Counted from the stretch's first letter, positions 15,385 to 22,636 are shown. The stretch is 23,197 bases of DNA from CAYJHC01 sp964370075 (GCA_964370075.1 CAYJHC010000025.1:1-23197), one strand, 5' to 3'. Translations and numbers: made by a program. The notes: generated by a model from the sequence alone, not told the origin.

Positions 15385-16467
15385 TTAACCTAAGGCTGAC
15401 ATAATGCTCATTAACGGGAACATTACAGATAGAAGTATTGCGCCAACAATTACCGAAAGTACTGCAACTAAAGTCGGCTCAATAATCCCAATTATATTAG
15501 TTAGTTTTTGGTCAACTTCTTCTTCATAGCGCTCTGAAATTTCTTCCATAACACCATCTACTGAGCCTGTTTTGAAACCAACCAAAAGCATTCTTGCATA
15601 TAGACCACCGTAAATTTCATTTCCTACCATAGCATTTTCGAAACTTTGTCCATCTTCCATATCCGAAATACATTTTTTAACCTTAGCCTTCATTCTTCTA
15701 TTTTCAACGAGGCCTTCAATCATTTCCAAGCTCTGAGTTGTATCCAGACCACTGGCTAGCATTAGTGCCATACCATTTGAAAATCTTGCAACTGCTATTT
15801 TGTCCGTAATTCCTCTAGTAATCCTGGAATTTTCTTTAAATCTTGCAAAGGCAGCCTTTCCTCCACTTGTCTTCATAACTATGAATACTATAAGGATGAT
15901 TGCTACTAGACCTATGAAAATCCACAAACTATAAGCATTCATAGCATTCCCAAGAACCATTACGCTTTTTGCAAAACCTGTAAGCTCACTGCCTAGCTGT
16001 TCAAATACAGAGTCGAAAATTGGAATTACCTTAATTAATAAAAATCCAACAACAACAAGCATCATCACAGTCATTACAGCTGGATATACAACCGATTGCC
16101 TTACTGCATTTTGAACATCATCTTCTTTCTTGTAATATTTAGCCAAAGCTGAGAACACAGTGTCAAGCTTTCCTGCTCTTTCTCCGATTTTCACCATATT
16201 AACCATATAGTGTGGGAAAATCCCCATCTTGTCCAAGGTTTCGTGAAAAGTATAACCCATTTCTAAATTATCACTCATTTCTTTTAGAAGTTCTTTCCCC
16301 ATTTTCCCAGAAGCTTCTTCTTCCATGATATGTATACCTTCTACTGTGGTTATTCCAGCATTTAATATCATTGCCATCTGTCCACAAAACGCAGATAAGT
16401 CTAGGTTAGAAATCATCTTGCCTTTCACATCATTTTTCACTTCATTAGTAGACGAATTTTTCAACAT
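15385..16467 (-). CDS. pilC: PilC/GspF-type inner-membrane platform protein
   Basis: The platform protein on which type IV pili or type II pseudopili assemble, with two T2SSF domains. The first domain (about 25-150, with MILNAGITTVEGI and MVKIGERAGKLDTVF) and second domain (about 230-350, with MLASGLDTTQSLEMI and MLLVGFKTGSVDGVM) repeat the same pattern. Membrane helices follow each domain and one more lies near residue 185. I prefer the ATG at 16467, which has GGAG 6 nt upstream, over the in-frame ATG at 16479. Either way the gene starts inside the end of the lipoprotein gene (23-nt overlap). About 360 residues is usually shorter than GspF (about 400), as in many Firmicutes. Confidence 0.92.
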   Translation of the reverse strand: MLKNSSTNEVKNDVKGKMISNLDLSAFCGQMAMILNAGITTVEGIHIMEEEASGKMGKELLKEMSDNLEMGYTFHETLDKMGIFPHYMVNMVKIGERAGKLDTVFSALAKYYKKEDDVQNAVRQSVVYPAVMTVMMLVVVGFLLIKVIPIFDSVFEQLGSELTGFAKSVMVLGNAMNAYSLWIFIGLVAIILIVFIVMKTSGGKAAFARFKENSRITRGITDKIAVARFSNGMALMLASGLDTTQSLEMIEGLVENRRMKAKVKKCISDMEDGQSFENAMVGNEIYGGLYARMLLVGFKTGSVDGVMEEISERYEEEVDQKLTNIIGIIEPTLVAVLSVIVGAILLSVMFPLMSIMSALG

Positions 16468-17401
16468 AATTATCTCCATTTCCTACATATTCTTTAAGAT
16501 CACTATCACCAGTTGTATCTCCAAAAGTTGGATCCATTAAGGACCAACTATTTCCATTAAATTGAATAATATCTTCAACCCATCCCGTCTCTGCAGTATA
16601 CACCGATATCCATGCATGATATACCTCTCCTGAATATCCTATTTGCAGTTTAGTAGGTACGTTCTGAGACCGAAGCATAGAAGCCATTAACACCGCATAG
16701 TCAAAACAAATTCCCTTTCCGCTGGATACCACCTCATCTATATCTGGAAGGTAACCTGAAATTTCACCGCCTCCAGCAGCTTCAGCCTTTTCATTGTCAT
16801 AGCTAACCGTATCCATAGTGTAATTGTACACTCCTGTAACGAATTCTAAATCTGTAGAAGTGTGAGAATAAATATCTCTTGCTGTTCCTACAGCTGTACT
16901 TTCCGCATTAAAGTTAACATATTGGTTAGAGTATAAGAAAGGTGAAAAGCTATCATTTATACTAGCCCAAACACTGGTGGATGCAGCTACTGAATATTGA
17001 TTCCCGCTTATTTGTTCGTACACCGTAACCGAATAGTTCCCACTTCCTTCTGTAAGAGGAAAGGCCTCAAAGTCAGACCCAGGCGTTAAATCATAAGTAT
17101 AATCAACATAAGAAGGGCCTCTGATTTGCATTTTTATTTTATCCGTATGGCTTCCCGTGTATTTCACCATAACATAACCTTCTGAGGCATTAGAATAGTC
17201 CACCGTTGCCACGCTACCATTATATGTAGAAGAACCACTTGCAGCTGGAATTCTAACAGCTACATCCAAAGGTTCTCTGACAACCTCGTCACTAGCATAA
17301 TAACTACCAGATCCTCCACAAGCAGAAAAAGACAGGGTAACACTTAATATTACCATGCTTGCCAAAATCCTTTTCATAAAACTAGTCTTTCTATTTTGCA
17401 T
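16445..17401 (-). CDS. Transglutaminase-like lipoprotein, first gene of the filament operon
   Basis: A 318-residue exported protein. A signal peptide ends in the lipobox LSFSAC, with lipidated Cys at 28. A beta-rich region (about 45-150) resembles a bacterial surface Ig-like domain. A transglutaminase-like fold follows with a complete Cys-His-Asp triad: C232 in GKGICFDYA, H262 in VYHAWISVY and D290 in LMDPTFGD. Such domains are known as cysteine proteases, amidases or crosslinkers; the substrate here is unknown. The gene overlaps pilC by 23 nt, so it is co-translated with the filament machinery and could act on filament or cell-wall proteins. A promoter lies at 17633-17661. Confidence 0.88.
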   Translation of the reverse strand: MQNRKTSFMKRILASMVILSVTLSFSACGGSGSYYASDEVVREPLDVAVRIPAASGSSTYNGSVATVDYSNASEGYVMVKYTGSHTDKIKMQIRGPSYVDYTYDLTPGSDFEAFPLTEGSGNYSVTVYEQISGNQYSVAASTSVWASINDSFSPFLYSNQYVNFNAESTAVGTARDIYSHTSTDLEFVTGVYNYTMDTVSYDNEKAEAAGGGEISGYLPDIDEVVSSGKGICFDYAVLMASMLRSQNVPTKLQIGYSGEVYHAWISVYTAETGWVEDIIQFNGNSWSLMDPTFGDTTGDSDLKEYVGNGDNYVEKFVY

Positions 17402-17632
17402 TTACTGCCTCTCTACTTATTTTTTATAATTATTACTTATATTTCAAGTATTTTATCCTACAAATTCTATATGTAGGCTGACGTTCATTTAATTCATGCA
17501 TCTTTCTTGCTGTTCTCACCTATATTCTAGCTCTATTCTAACTTTGAATTTTTCTTCTACATTGAATAGGCAAAAATAATTTTATAACAATGACATACAA
17601 CGACACCTTCCTAGTCATCCTATACACAACTA

Positions 17633-17661
17633 ATTATACATTGCTTTTTCAATCTTTACAA
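17633..17661 (-). promoter_or_regulatory. Promoter of the filament operon
   Basis: TTGTAA (17661-17656) and a perfect TATAAT (17638-17633) are 17 nt apart on the minus strand. RNA would start near 17626, leaving about 225 nt of leader before the lipoprotein gene. Confidence 0.7.
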
Positions 17662-17739
17662 CAAAAACTTACACCCTTATTCACAAAAGCCATTTCAATT
17701 TCCTTATACTTACAAATCTCCCATTGTTCTTTTCTTAAT

Positions 17740-17756
17740 TATTGAAAATTTCAATA
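17740..17756. repeat. 17-bp palindrome, possible operator
   Basis: TATTGAAAATTTCAATA is a perfect dyad around one central base. It lies upstream of both divergent operons. The half-site TTGAAA recurs in the palindrome at 20619-20634. Confidence 0.45.
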
Positions 17757-17889
17757 GTTTTACGTTTAAAATTGTAATTTTTTATAACACCCCATCCTAA
17801 TTTTATAAATATTGACTTTTATGCGATTTTATTAGATGATTGTATTAGACTGATTATTATCTTATTAGAATTAAAGAAAGCGAGACAAA

Positions 17890-18249
17890 ATGACAGATAC
17901 AAATGATATAAAAAAAGGGTTGGTAGTACTTTTAGCATCTGACTGCTTTGGTGACGGGGAAAGGGAACTTGGCCAGAACTTAATGAAGGCCTTCTTGTAT
18001 TCCCAGTCGGAAGCTTACGTAAAACCAGAAACAATCATCTTTATAAATGATGGTGTAAAACTTACAACTAAAGGTTCTCAAGTATTAGAGCATCTTCAAG
18101 CTTTGGAAGACGCAGGAGTTCAATTGTTTACCTGTGGAGCCTGTCTTAATTACTATGATATAGAGGACGACTTAGAAATAAGTGAAATCACCAATATGTA
18201 CAGCGTTACTGAAATGCTTAATGAAGCAGAAAGCGTAGTTAGGGTATAA
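17890..18249 (+). CDS. DsrE-like protein matching the C-terminal half of YedF
   Basis: A 119-residue protein equivalent to the C-terminal DsrE-like domain of YedF, a family linked to selenium use in anaerobes. Typical segments are the start VVLLASDCFGDGERELGQNLM, the middle TIIFINDGVKLTTKGS, and TCGACLNYYD with C82 and C85, which likely bind or carry persulfide or perselenide. The usual N-terminal TusA/SirA domain (about 70 residues) is absent, and nothing upstream resembles it. The stop is 3 nt before the next gene, so the two are co-transcribed. The ribosome binding site (GAAAGCGAG) is weak. The role as a sulfur or selenium carrier is inferred from the family and neighbours. Confidence 0.85.
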   Translation: MTDTNDIKKGLVVLLASDCFGDGERELGQNLMKAFLYSQSEAYVKPETIIFINDGVKLTTKGSQVLEHLQALEDAGVQLFTCGACLNYYDIEDDLEISEITNMYSVTEMLNEAESVVRV

Positions 18250-18252
18250 TTA

Positions 18253-18528
18253 ATGACTAAAAAAGATAAGGGCTTTCATGTAATTACATTTAAATCCGTC
18301 AGCTATGCAATTAGAGCAGAAAAAAAACTTATTGGAAATAAGGAAGTACATATCATACCAACTCCAAGAGAAATAACAGCAACCTGTGGAATGGCACTTA
18401 GAGTAGATAATAGTTCAGAATCAGAACTATTAGAAATGTACAAATCCATTGAAGACCCTGAGGGACTTTACAAACTCGGTCCAAAATCAGAAGGGAAACG
18501 ACCTATTCAAGCTATTACAATTAAATAA
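18253..18528 (+). CDS. DUF3343 putative Se/S carrier-like protein
   Basis: A 91-residue protein of the DUF3343 family. The conserved core is visible: HVITFKSVSYAIRAEKKL at the start, then IPTPREITATCGMALRV with the single invariant Cys (C45). Family members are found next to YedF and cysteine desulfurases and are thought to carry sulfur or selenium; no reaction is proven. It is directly behind the YedF-like gene (3-nt gap) and 53 nt before the next gene. Confidence 0.87.
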   Translation: MTKKDKGFHVITFKSVSYAIRAEKKLIGNKEVHIIPTPREITATCGMALRVDNSSESELLEMYKSIEDPEGLYKLGPKSEGKRPIQAITIK

Positions 18529-18581
18529 ATTGCAATTCAGCCTAAAACTTAAGCATAAGGACAGCATAAAAGGAGACATAA

Positions 18582-19055
18582 ATGAAACATAATACAGTAA
18601 TTAACTCAAAAAAAATAAAAGAAGATGCGGAAAGCTACTATAATAGTGGCCTATATTGCTCAGAAGCTATAGTTGCAAGTATCAGAGAAAATTTCGGATT
18701 TGATATTTCAGAAGACATTGTAAAAGTTGCATCTGGTTTTCCTGTAGGAATTGGCGGTTCAAAATGTGTTTGCGGTGCAGTTTCTGGCGGAATCATCTCT
18801 TTAGGAATGGTTTTTGGCCGTTCTACTCCTGGAGATGAAAAGGTGAACAAATGTATGGAGCTAAGCGCAGAAGTGCATGACCACTTTAAGGGAAAAAATC
18901 ATGTACTATGCTGTAGGGCTTTAACTGCTGGACATCAGCTTGGCTCAGAAGAACATATGGCTCAGTGCACTCGCTTCACTGGAGACATTGCAGAAAAAAC
19001 TGCACAAATAATATCTAGGGAGCTTTCTATAACAGATGAGGCAAGTTCAAAATAG
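18582..19055 (+). CDS. C_GCAxxG_C_C family protein
   Basis: A 157-residue cysteine-rich protein of the C_GCAxxG_C_C family (PF09719-type), which is redox- or metal-associated but without a proven function. The signature cysteines are in order: C26 (YCSEA), C62 and C64 (KCVCGAVSGG), C91, C110-C111 (VLCCRAL) and C129 (QCTRFT). Spaced cysteines suggest metal or cluster binding. The ribosome binding site AAGGAGAC is good. It follows the DUF3343 gene and probably belongs to the same unit; the operon ends at the hairpins at 19076-19193. Confidence 0.87.
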   Translation: MKHNTVINSKKIKEDAESYYNSGLYCSEAIVASIRENFGFDISEDIVKVASGFPVGIGGSKCVCGAVSGGIISLGMVFGRSTPGDEKVNKCMELSAEVHDHFKGKNHVLCCRALTAGHQLGSEEHMAQCTRFTGDIAEKTAQIISRELSITDEASSK

Positions 19056-19075
19056 TTGTGCACTATAAAATCAAA

Positions 19076-19117
19076 GTGTTTAGTTAAAATTATATTTACA
19101 CAGTGATGACTAAACAC
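19076..19117 (+). repeat. Hairpin after the C_GCAxxG_C_C gene
   Basis: A perfect 8-bp inverted repeat GTGTTTAG/CTAAACAC (19076-19083 with 19110-19117) with a 26-nt loop, 20 nt after the stop codon. There is no U-tract, so it may protect the 3' end of the mRNA rather than terminate. Confidence 0.4.
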
Positions 19118-19161
19118 ATAGATCTGGTTAATTTGGGGGGTATTAAAATTTTTCATATTTT

Positions 19162-19193
19162 AAAAAACTTGGGCATTTAAGTCCAAGTTTTTT
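19162..19193. terminator. Bidirectional intrinsic terminator
   Basis: An 11-bp stem AAAAAACTTGG/CCAAGTTTTTT (19162-19172 with 19183-19193) with a 10-nt loop. The A-run and T-run in the stem serve both strands. It lies between the convergent selenium-group genes. Confidence 0.85.
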
Positions 19194-19215
19194 AGAATTC
19201 ATTATTCTCCACACT

Positions 19216-20379
19216 TTATCTATTCTCTTTAAGAATCTTGTTTATCGCATCTGCTACATAGATTATTTCCTCTTCAGTATTAAAATACCCAAAAGAAAAC
19301 CTTACCGTCCCACAAGGGTAAGTACCAAAGGACTGATGTGCATGTAGCGCACAGTGAAGTCCGCACCTAGTTAACACTCCATACTCCCTTTCTAGCAAGA
19401 AGGTTACTTCTGCATTATCTATAGTCTCTGTAAAGTCTATAGAAACAACTGAAGTCCTATCAATAGTATCCTTTCTCCCTATAACCCTAATTCTTTCCAT
19501 ATTTAGGACTCTTTCTAAAAAAGCAGAAGTTAAAAAGCTTTTCTTTTCTTGAATTTTTTCAATAGTTTCATTCTTAATAAAATTAAGGCTGTGTTTAAGC
19601 CCAATTATTCCAGGAATGTTCATGGTTCCTGGTTGAAATTTATCTGGCATAAAATCTGGCATAAATTCTTTATCTGAAAGGCTGCCTGTCCCACCTAATA
19701 TTACGGGACTAAGAGCTTCAGCCAAATTGCTACTCAATACTATTCCACCAATCCCTTGAGGCCCTAGTAATGCCTTATGGCCAGGGAAAACAAATCCATC
19801 TATATTGCTTTCGGTAACATTAATTTCTTTACTTCCTACAGTTTGTGCTCCATCAACAACAAAAAATATCCCCTCTTCTTTGGCGATCCTTCCCACCTCT
19901 TCAATTGAAGTTATGGTACCACAAACATTGGATCCATGTGTTATAAGTATAAGTTTAGTGTTATCTTTTATTAAATCTTTTATCTCTTTTGGATCCAGGT
20001 TTCCTTTATTATCAGTTTGGGCCTTACTCCACTCTACTCCAGATTTTTCAAGTTCTGCTATGGGTCTAACTACAGCATTATGCTCCATAGAGGTAGTAAT
20101 TACATGATCCCCAGGCTTTAACAACCCTTGCACCACCATATTAAGTCCCCAAGTCGCTCCTGGAGTAAATACTATATTCTTAGCTTCTGAAGCTCCTAGA
20201 ATTTCTCCTAATAGGTCATAGGTTTCAAGAACCTCTCCCTCAACATTGTAAGCCCCAGTATATCCACCCCTACTAATATTAAAGCCACTATTGTCTATAT
20301 GATTTCCCATAACCCTCCCAAGATCAGGAGCCTTTGGAAAAGATGTACTTCCATTATCACAGTATACTTGTTTTATCAT
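19216..20379 (-). CDS. Cysteine desulfurase family PLP enzyme (possible selenocysteine lyase)
   Basis: A 387-residue class V aminotransferase-fold enzyme that removes sulfur (or selenium) from cysteine (or selenocysteine) as a persulfide. PLP Lys202 sits in FPGHKALLGPQG, with Asp176 and Gln179 in VVDGAQT binding the cofactor and His100 in SMEHNAV. The catalytic Cys343 is in the GLHCALHAHQSFGT loop, followed by GTVRFSFGYFNT, which marks the family usually annotated as cysteine desulfurase family protein and not IscS/NifS. The start is preceded by AGAGGAAA. It converges on the YedF/DUF3343 genes, and the pairing suggests it loads sulfur or selenium onto those carriers. A weak promoter (TTGGTC-17-TAATAA) precedes it. 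Confidence 0.92.
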   Translation of the reverse strand: MIKQVYCDNGSTSFPKAPDLGRVMGNHIDNSGFNISRGGYTGAYNVEGEVLETYDLLGEILGASEAKNIVFTPGATWGLNMVVQGLLKPGDHVITTSMEHNAVVRPIAELEKSGVEWSKAQTDNKGNLDPKEIKDLIKDNTKLILITHGSNVCGTITSIEEVGRIAKEEGIFFVVDGAQTVGSKEINVTESNIDGFVFPGHKALLGPQGIGGIVLSSNLAEALSPVILGGTGSLSDKEFMPDFMPDKFQPGTMNIPGIIGLKHSLNFIKNETIEKIQEKKSFLTSAFLERVLNMERIRVIGRKDTIDRTSVVSIDFTETIDNAEVTFLLEREYGVLTRCGLHCALHAHQSFGTYPCGTVRFSFGYFNTEEEIIYVADAINKILKENR

Positions 20380-20471
20380 TATTATTTCCTCTTCATATAT
20401 ATCATATTATTATCAGGTCTAACAGTACTGACCAATATTATAAACTTCGATTGGCGCCTACTATCTGCTCT

Positions 20472-20501
20472 GGCTTAGACTTAGGCTTAGGCTTAGACTT
20501 A
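20472..20501. repeat. Five tandem copies of a GRCTTA hexamer
   Basis: The units are GGCTTA, GACTTA, GGCTTA, GGCTTA, GACTTA without interruption. It is non-coding and lies about 95 bp upstream of the cysteine desulfurase start. Confidence 0.85.
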
Positions 20502-20512
20502 ATTTGTACAGC

Positions 20513-20542
20513 ACAATAATTATAACATAGAATAATTATTGT
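20513..20542. repeat. 11-bp inverted repeat, possible operator
   Basis: ACAATAATTAT and ATAATTATTGT form a perfect dyad around an 8-nt spacer (20524-20531), directly next to the hexamer repeat. It is AT-only in the arms apart from the outer C/G and could be a regulator site between divergent genes. Confidence 0.55.
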
Positions 20543-20618
20543 AACTATCGAAAAAGTCAAATCATATATTTGTCAAAGTCAAGACCAATGTGCCCAAAAA
20601 AAATTGATAACAGTAAAA

Positions 20619-20634
20619 CTTTGAAATTTCAAAG
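20619..20634. repeat. 16-bp palindrome, possible operator
   Basis: CTTTGAAATTTCAAAG is a perfect palindrome about 150 bp upstream of the polyaspartate protein gene. It shares the TTGAAA half-site with the dyad at 17740-17756. Confidence 0.45.
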
Positions 20635-20786
20635 CAAATTCAAGTCACTTCATAATATCATCTGGCTTTTTCTTATTTTTTTAAATTTTTTTCACATTTC
20701 TTGCAATAAAAATCGCCTTTGGCGCATTGTTAAAGTATAAGGGCCTTAAACATAAGAAAAGCAAAGAAAGAAAAAGAGGTAAAAAA

Positions 20787-21593
20787 ATGAACAATATTTT
20801 AGCAAGTAAAAAGAATAAAGTAATTGCAACTTTTGTAGTCATAGCTATGGTAGCAGCTTTAGTAATAAGCGGAACTACAATTAGCGCTAACGCAACAGAG
20901 ACAATCGTATCTCTAGATGTAAATCCAAGCGTAGAATTAGAAGCAAATAAACAAGATGAAGTTATCGCAGTAAATGCAAAGAATACAGAAGCTAAAGAAA
21001 TAGTTTCGGGTCTAAGCCTAGAAGGAAAAACTTTAGATCAAGCAGTAGTTGAATTAGTAGATGCAATGGTTCTAGCTGGACACATTACAGCAGATAAGGG
21101 CGACGTACTTTTATCTGTAGTAACTCAAGACGAAGCAAAAAGACAATTACTTGAAGAAGGAATAACTGCAGATGTAGAAAAATATCTATCAGGTGCTAAT
21201 CTAAATAATGATTTACACTGGCAGCATCTAACTGAAGAACAGTATCATCAGCTTCAAGCTCAAGCTGATGAAATGGGAATTTCTTTCGGTAAATTACTAG
21301 CCTCCGAAAAAATAATGGAATTAGACAGCAGCTATACACAAGAGCAATTACTAGCAATGTCTATGGATCAATTAGACGACATTCTAGAAAATAACGGAAT
21401 GGAATTAGATGATTTACTTGATGACCTTGACGAAGAGTACTGTGATGATTGCGGAAGACTAGAGTCTGAGTGTAATGACGAATGTGATGATGACGACGAT
21501 GATGATGACGATGACGACGACGACGATGATGACGACGACGATGATGATGATGACGACGACGATGATGACGACGATGATGGTGATGATGACTAA
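20787..21593 (+). CDS. Exported RsgI-middle-domain-like protein with a 31-residue polyaspartate tail
   Basis: A 268-residue protein; I start at the ATG at 20787, which has AGAGGT upstream. A basic N-terminus and hydrophobic helix (about 11-30) lead to an AxA-type signal cleavage site near SANA (33-36). Next comes a domain like the extracytoplasmic middle domain of RsgI anti-sigma factors: VSLDVNPSVELEANKQDEV (41-59). The cytoplasmic anti-sigma domain of true RsgI is missing. After a helical region (about 145-215) come four cysteines (C219, C222, C229, C233), then 31 Asp in a row (234-264), Gly and three Asp. The Asp codons mix 16 GAT with 15 GAC, so this is not a pure triplet repeat. The tail could bind Ca2+ or other cations outside the cell; function is unknown. 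A strong terminator follows. Confidence 0.88.
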   Translation: MNNILASKKNKVIATFVVIAMVAALVISGTTISANATETIVSLDVNPSVELEANKQDEVIAVNAKNTEAKEIVSGLSLEGKTLDQAVVELVDAMVLAGHITADKGDVLLSVVTQDEAKRQLLEEGITADVEKYLSGANLNNDLHWQHLTEEQYHQLQAQADEMGISFGKLLASEKIMELDSSYTQEQLLAMSMDQLDDILENNGMELDDLLDDLDEEYCDDCGRLESECNDECDDDDDDDDDDDDDDDDDDDDDDDDDDDDDDDGDDD

Positions 21594-21635
21594 GATTCAC
21601 ATATAAATTTTATAACAAAAAAAGAAAACAAAATC

Positions 21636-21673
21636 AAATAAAGAGGAGGGTTCATACCCCTCCTCTTTATTTT
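21636..21673 (+). terminator. Strong intrinsic terminator
   Basis: A perfect 15-bp stem (21636-21650 with 21658-21672), 7-nt loop, ending in a T-run. It separates the polyaspartate gene from the sodium channel gene, so the two are probably not one operon. Confidence 0.9.
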
Positions 21674-21688
21674 CCTCTTGAATCCTCT

Positions 21689-21717
21689 TTGGCTAATTGA
21701 TTTTTTCAGCATATATG
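21689..21717 (+). promoter_or_regulatory. Candidate promoter of the sodium channel gene
   Basis: TTGGCT (21689-21694) and TATATG (21712-21717) are 17 nt apart, just after the terminator and about 50 nt upstream of the ATG at 21767. It is a moderate match. Confidence 0.45.
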
Positions 21718-21766
21718 GTAGACTAATTTACGTACGTTAAAAGCATCAACAAGGAGCCTGATAAAC

Positions 21767-22636
21767 ATGACTAACAACAAATCTATCCAAGCTAAACTAG
21801 TTAATTTAGTGGAAACCTCTTGGTTCAAAAACTCAATATTGGTAATTATTCTATTAAACTCTATAATCCTAGGTCTACAAACCTCAAAAGAAATCACTTC
21901 TGCAGTAGGCGATTTACTCTACACTTTAGACTTTATATGCCTCTGTATTTTTGCAGTAGAGTTAGTATTAAAGCTTATTGCTTACAGATTTTCTTTCTTT
22001 AAAAGCGGCTTTAATATATTCGACTTTGTAATAGTCGTAACCTCTATTCTGTCTGAGTTCGCCTTCCTTTCTGCCTTCCGTATGCTAAGGACATTTAGAG
22101 TGTTAAGATCGCTGAGAAGCCTTAGAGCTCTTCGGATGGTTACAGGAATTTCTAAGCTAAACGTAATTATTACCGCTATAGCTAAGTCTATTCCTTCTAT
22201 TCTTTGGACAGGCTTATTACTTGTAATAATTTACTATGTATTTGCTGTAATGGGAACAACCCTGTTTGGAAATTCTTTCCCAGATTGGTTCGGCAGTATA
22301 TGGGAAAGCTTCTACACCTTATTCCAAGTTATGACTTTGGAAAGTTGGTCCATGGGTATTTCAAGGCCAGTAATGGATGTTTATCCTTGGGCCTGGTTAT
22401 ACTTTGTTCCTTTTGTTTTAATAAGTGCATTTATAATGATGAATGTAGTAGTAGGTATAGTTGTTAATACTATAAGTGAAACTACCGAGTCAGAGGAAAA
22501 AGAAGAACTAGAGAAAGAGCTTAAAGATGAGCATATCTCTAAGCAAGCTGCTTTGAGAAAAGAAATTGCTACTTTGAAGGAGCAGATCCATCGTGTTGAG
22601 CTACTATTAGACAGTGAAGATGAGACGAAGAAATAA
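21767..22636 (+). CDS. NaChBac/NavAb-type voltage-gated sodium channel
   Basis: A 289-residue six-helix channel subunit that works as a homotetramer. S1-S3 occupy about residues 20-98. The S4 voltage sensor (about 104-124) has Arg at every third position: R105, R108, R111, R114, R117, R120 and R123. The pore lies at about 145-235 with the filter TLESWSM (190-196), the NavAb-type sequence for Na+ selectivity. The C-terminus (about 238-283) is a Glu/Lys-rich coiled coil, as in tetramerising bacterial channels. The ribosome binding site AAGGAGCC is strong. The gene is monocistronic, between two terminators. Likely roles are Na+ entry for motility, pH or voltage signalling. Confidence 0.95.
   Translation: MTNNKSIQAKLVNLVETSWFKNSILVIILLNSIILGLQTSKEITSAVGDLLYTLDFICLCIFAVELVLKLIAYRFSFFKSGFNIFDFVIVVTSILSEFAFLSAFRMLRTFRVLRSLRSLRALRMVTGISKLNVIITAIAKSIPSILWTGLLLVIIYYVFAVMGTTLFGNSFPDWFGSIWESFYTLFQVMTLESWSMGISRPVMDVYPWAWLYFVPFVLISAFIMMNVVVGIVVNTISETTESEEKEELEKELKDEHISKQAALRKEIATLKEQIHRVELLLDSEDETKK

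Larger units (their letters stand above)
17402..17889. other. Divergent intergenic region between the filament and selenium operons
   Basis: It contains the filament-operon promoter (17633-17661) and about 225 nt of leader with a perfect 6-bp hairpin CCTACA/TGTAGG (17457-17462 with 17472-17477). It also holds a 17-bp palindrome at 17740-17756 and a weak candidate -10 TATTAT (17855-17860) ahead of the gene at 17890. The 28-codon minus-strand frame at 17433-17519 starts with GTG and lacks a good ribosome binding site, so I leave it uncalled. Confidence 0.55.
20380..20786. other. Divergent intergenic region with several repeats
   Basis: No gene is supported. It holds a hexamer repeat (20472-20501), an 11-bp inverted repeat (20513-20542) and a 16-bp palindrome (20619-20634), listed below. 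A TTG-started extension of the next ORF at 20727 has no ribosome binding site. I see no convincing -35/-10 pair for the gene at 20787. Confidence 0.6.

Noticed and set aside
17433..17519. 28-codon minus-strand frame (GTG start) in the filament-operon leader
   Set aside because: No good ribosome binding site and no recognisable content; it overlaps the leader hairpin. A leader peptide cannot be ruled out.
20727..20786. N-terminal extension of the polyaspartate protein from a TTG at 20727
   Set aside because: No ribosome binding site there, while the ATG at 20787 has AGAGGT and gives a clean signal peptide.
21361..21600. Minus-strand His/Arg-rich frame opposite the aspartate tract
   Set aside because: It is only the antisense of the GAT/GAC run and has no ribosome binding site.
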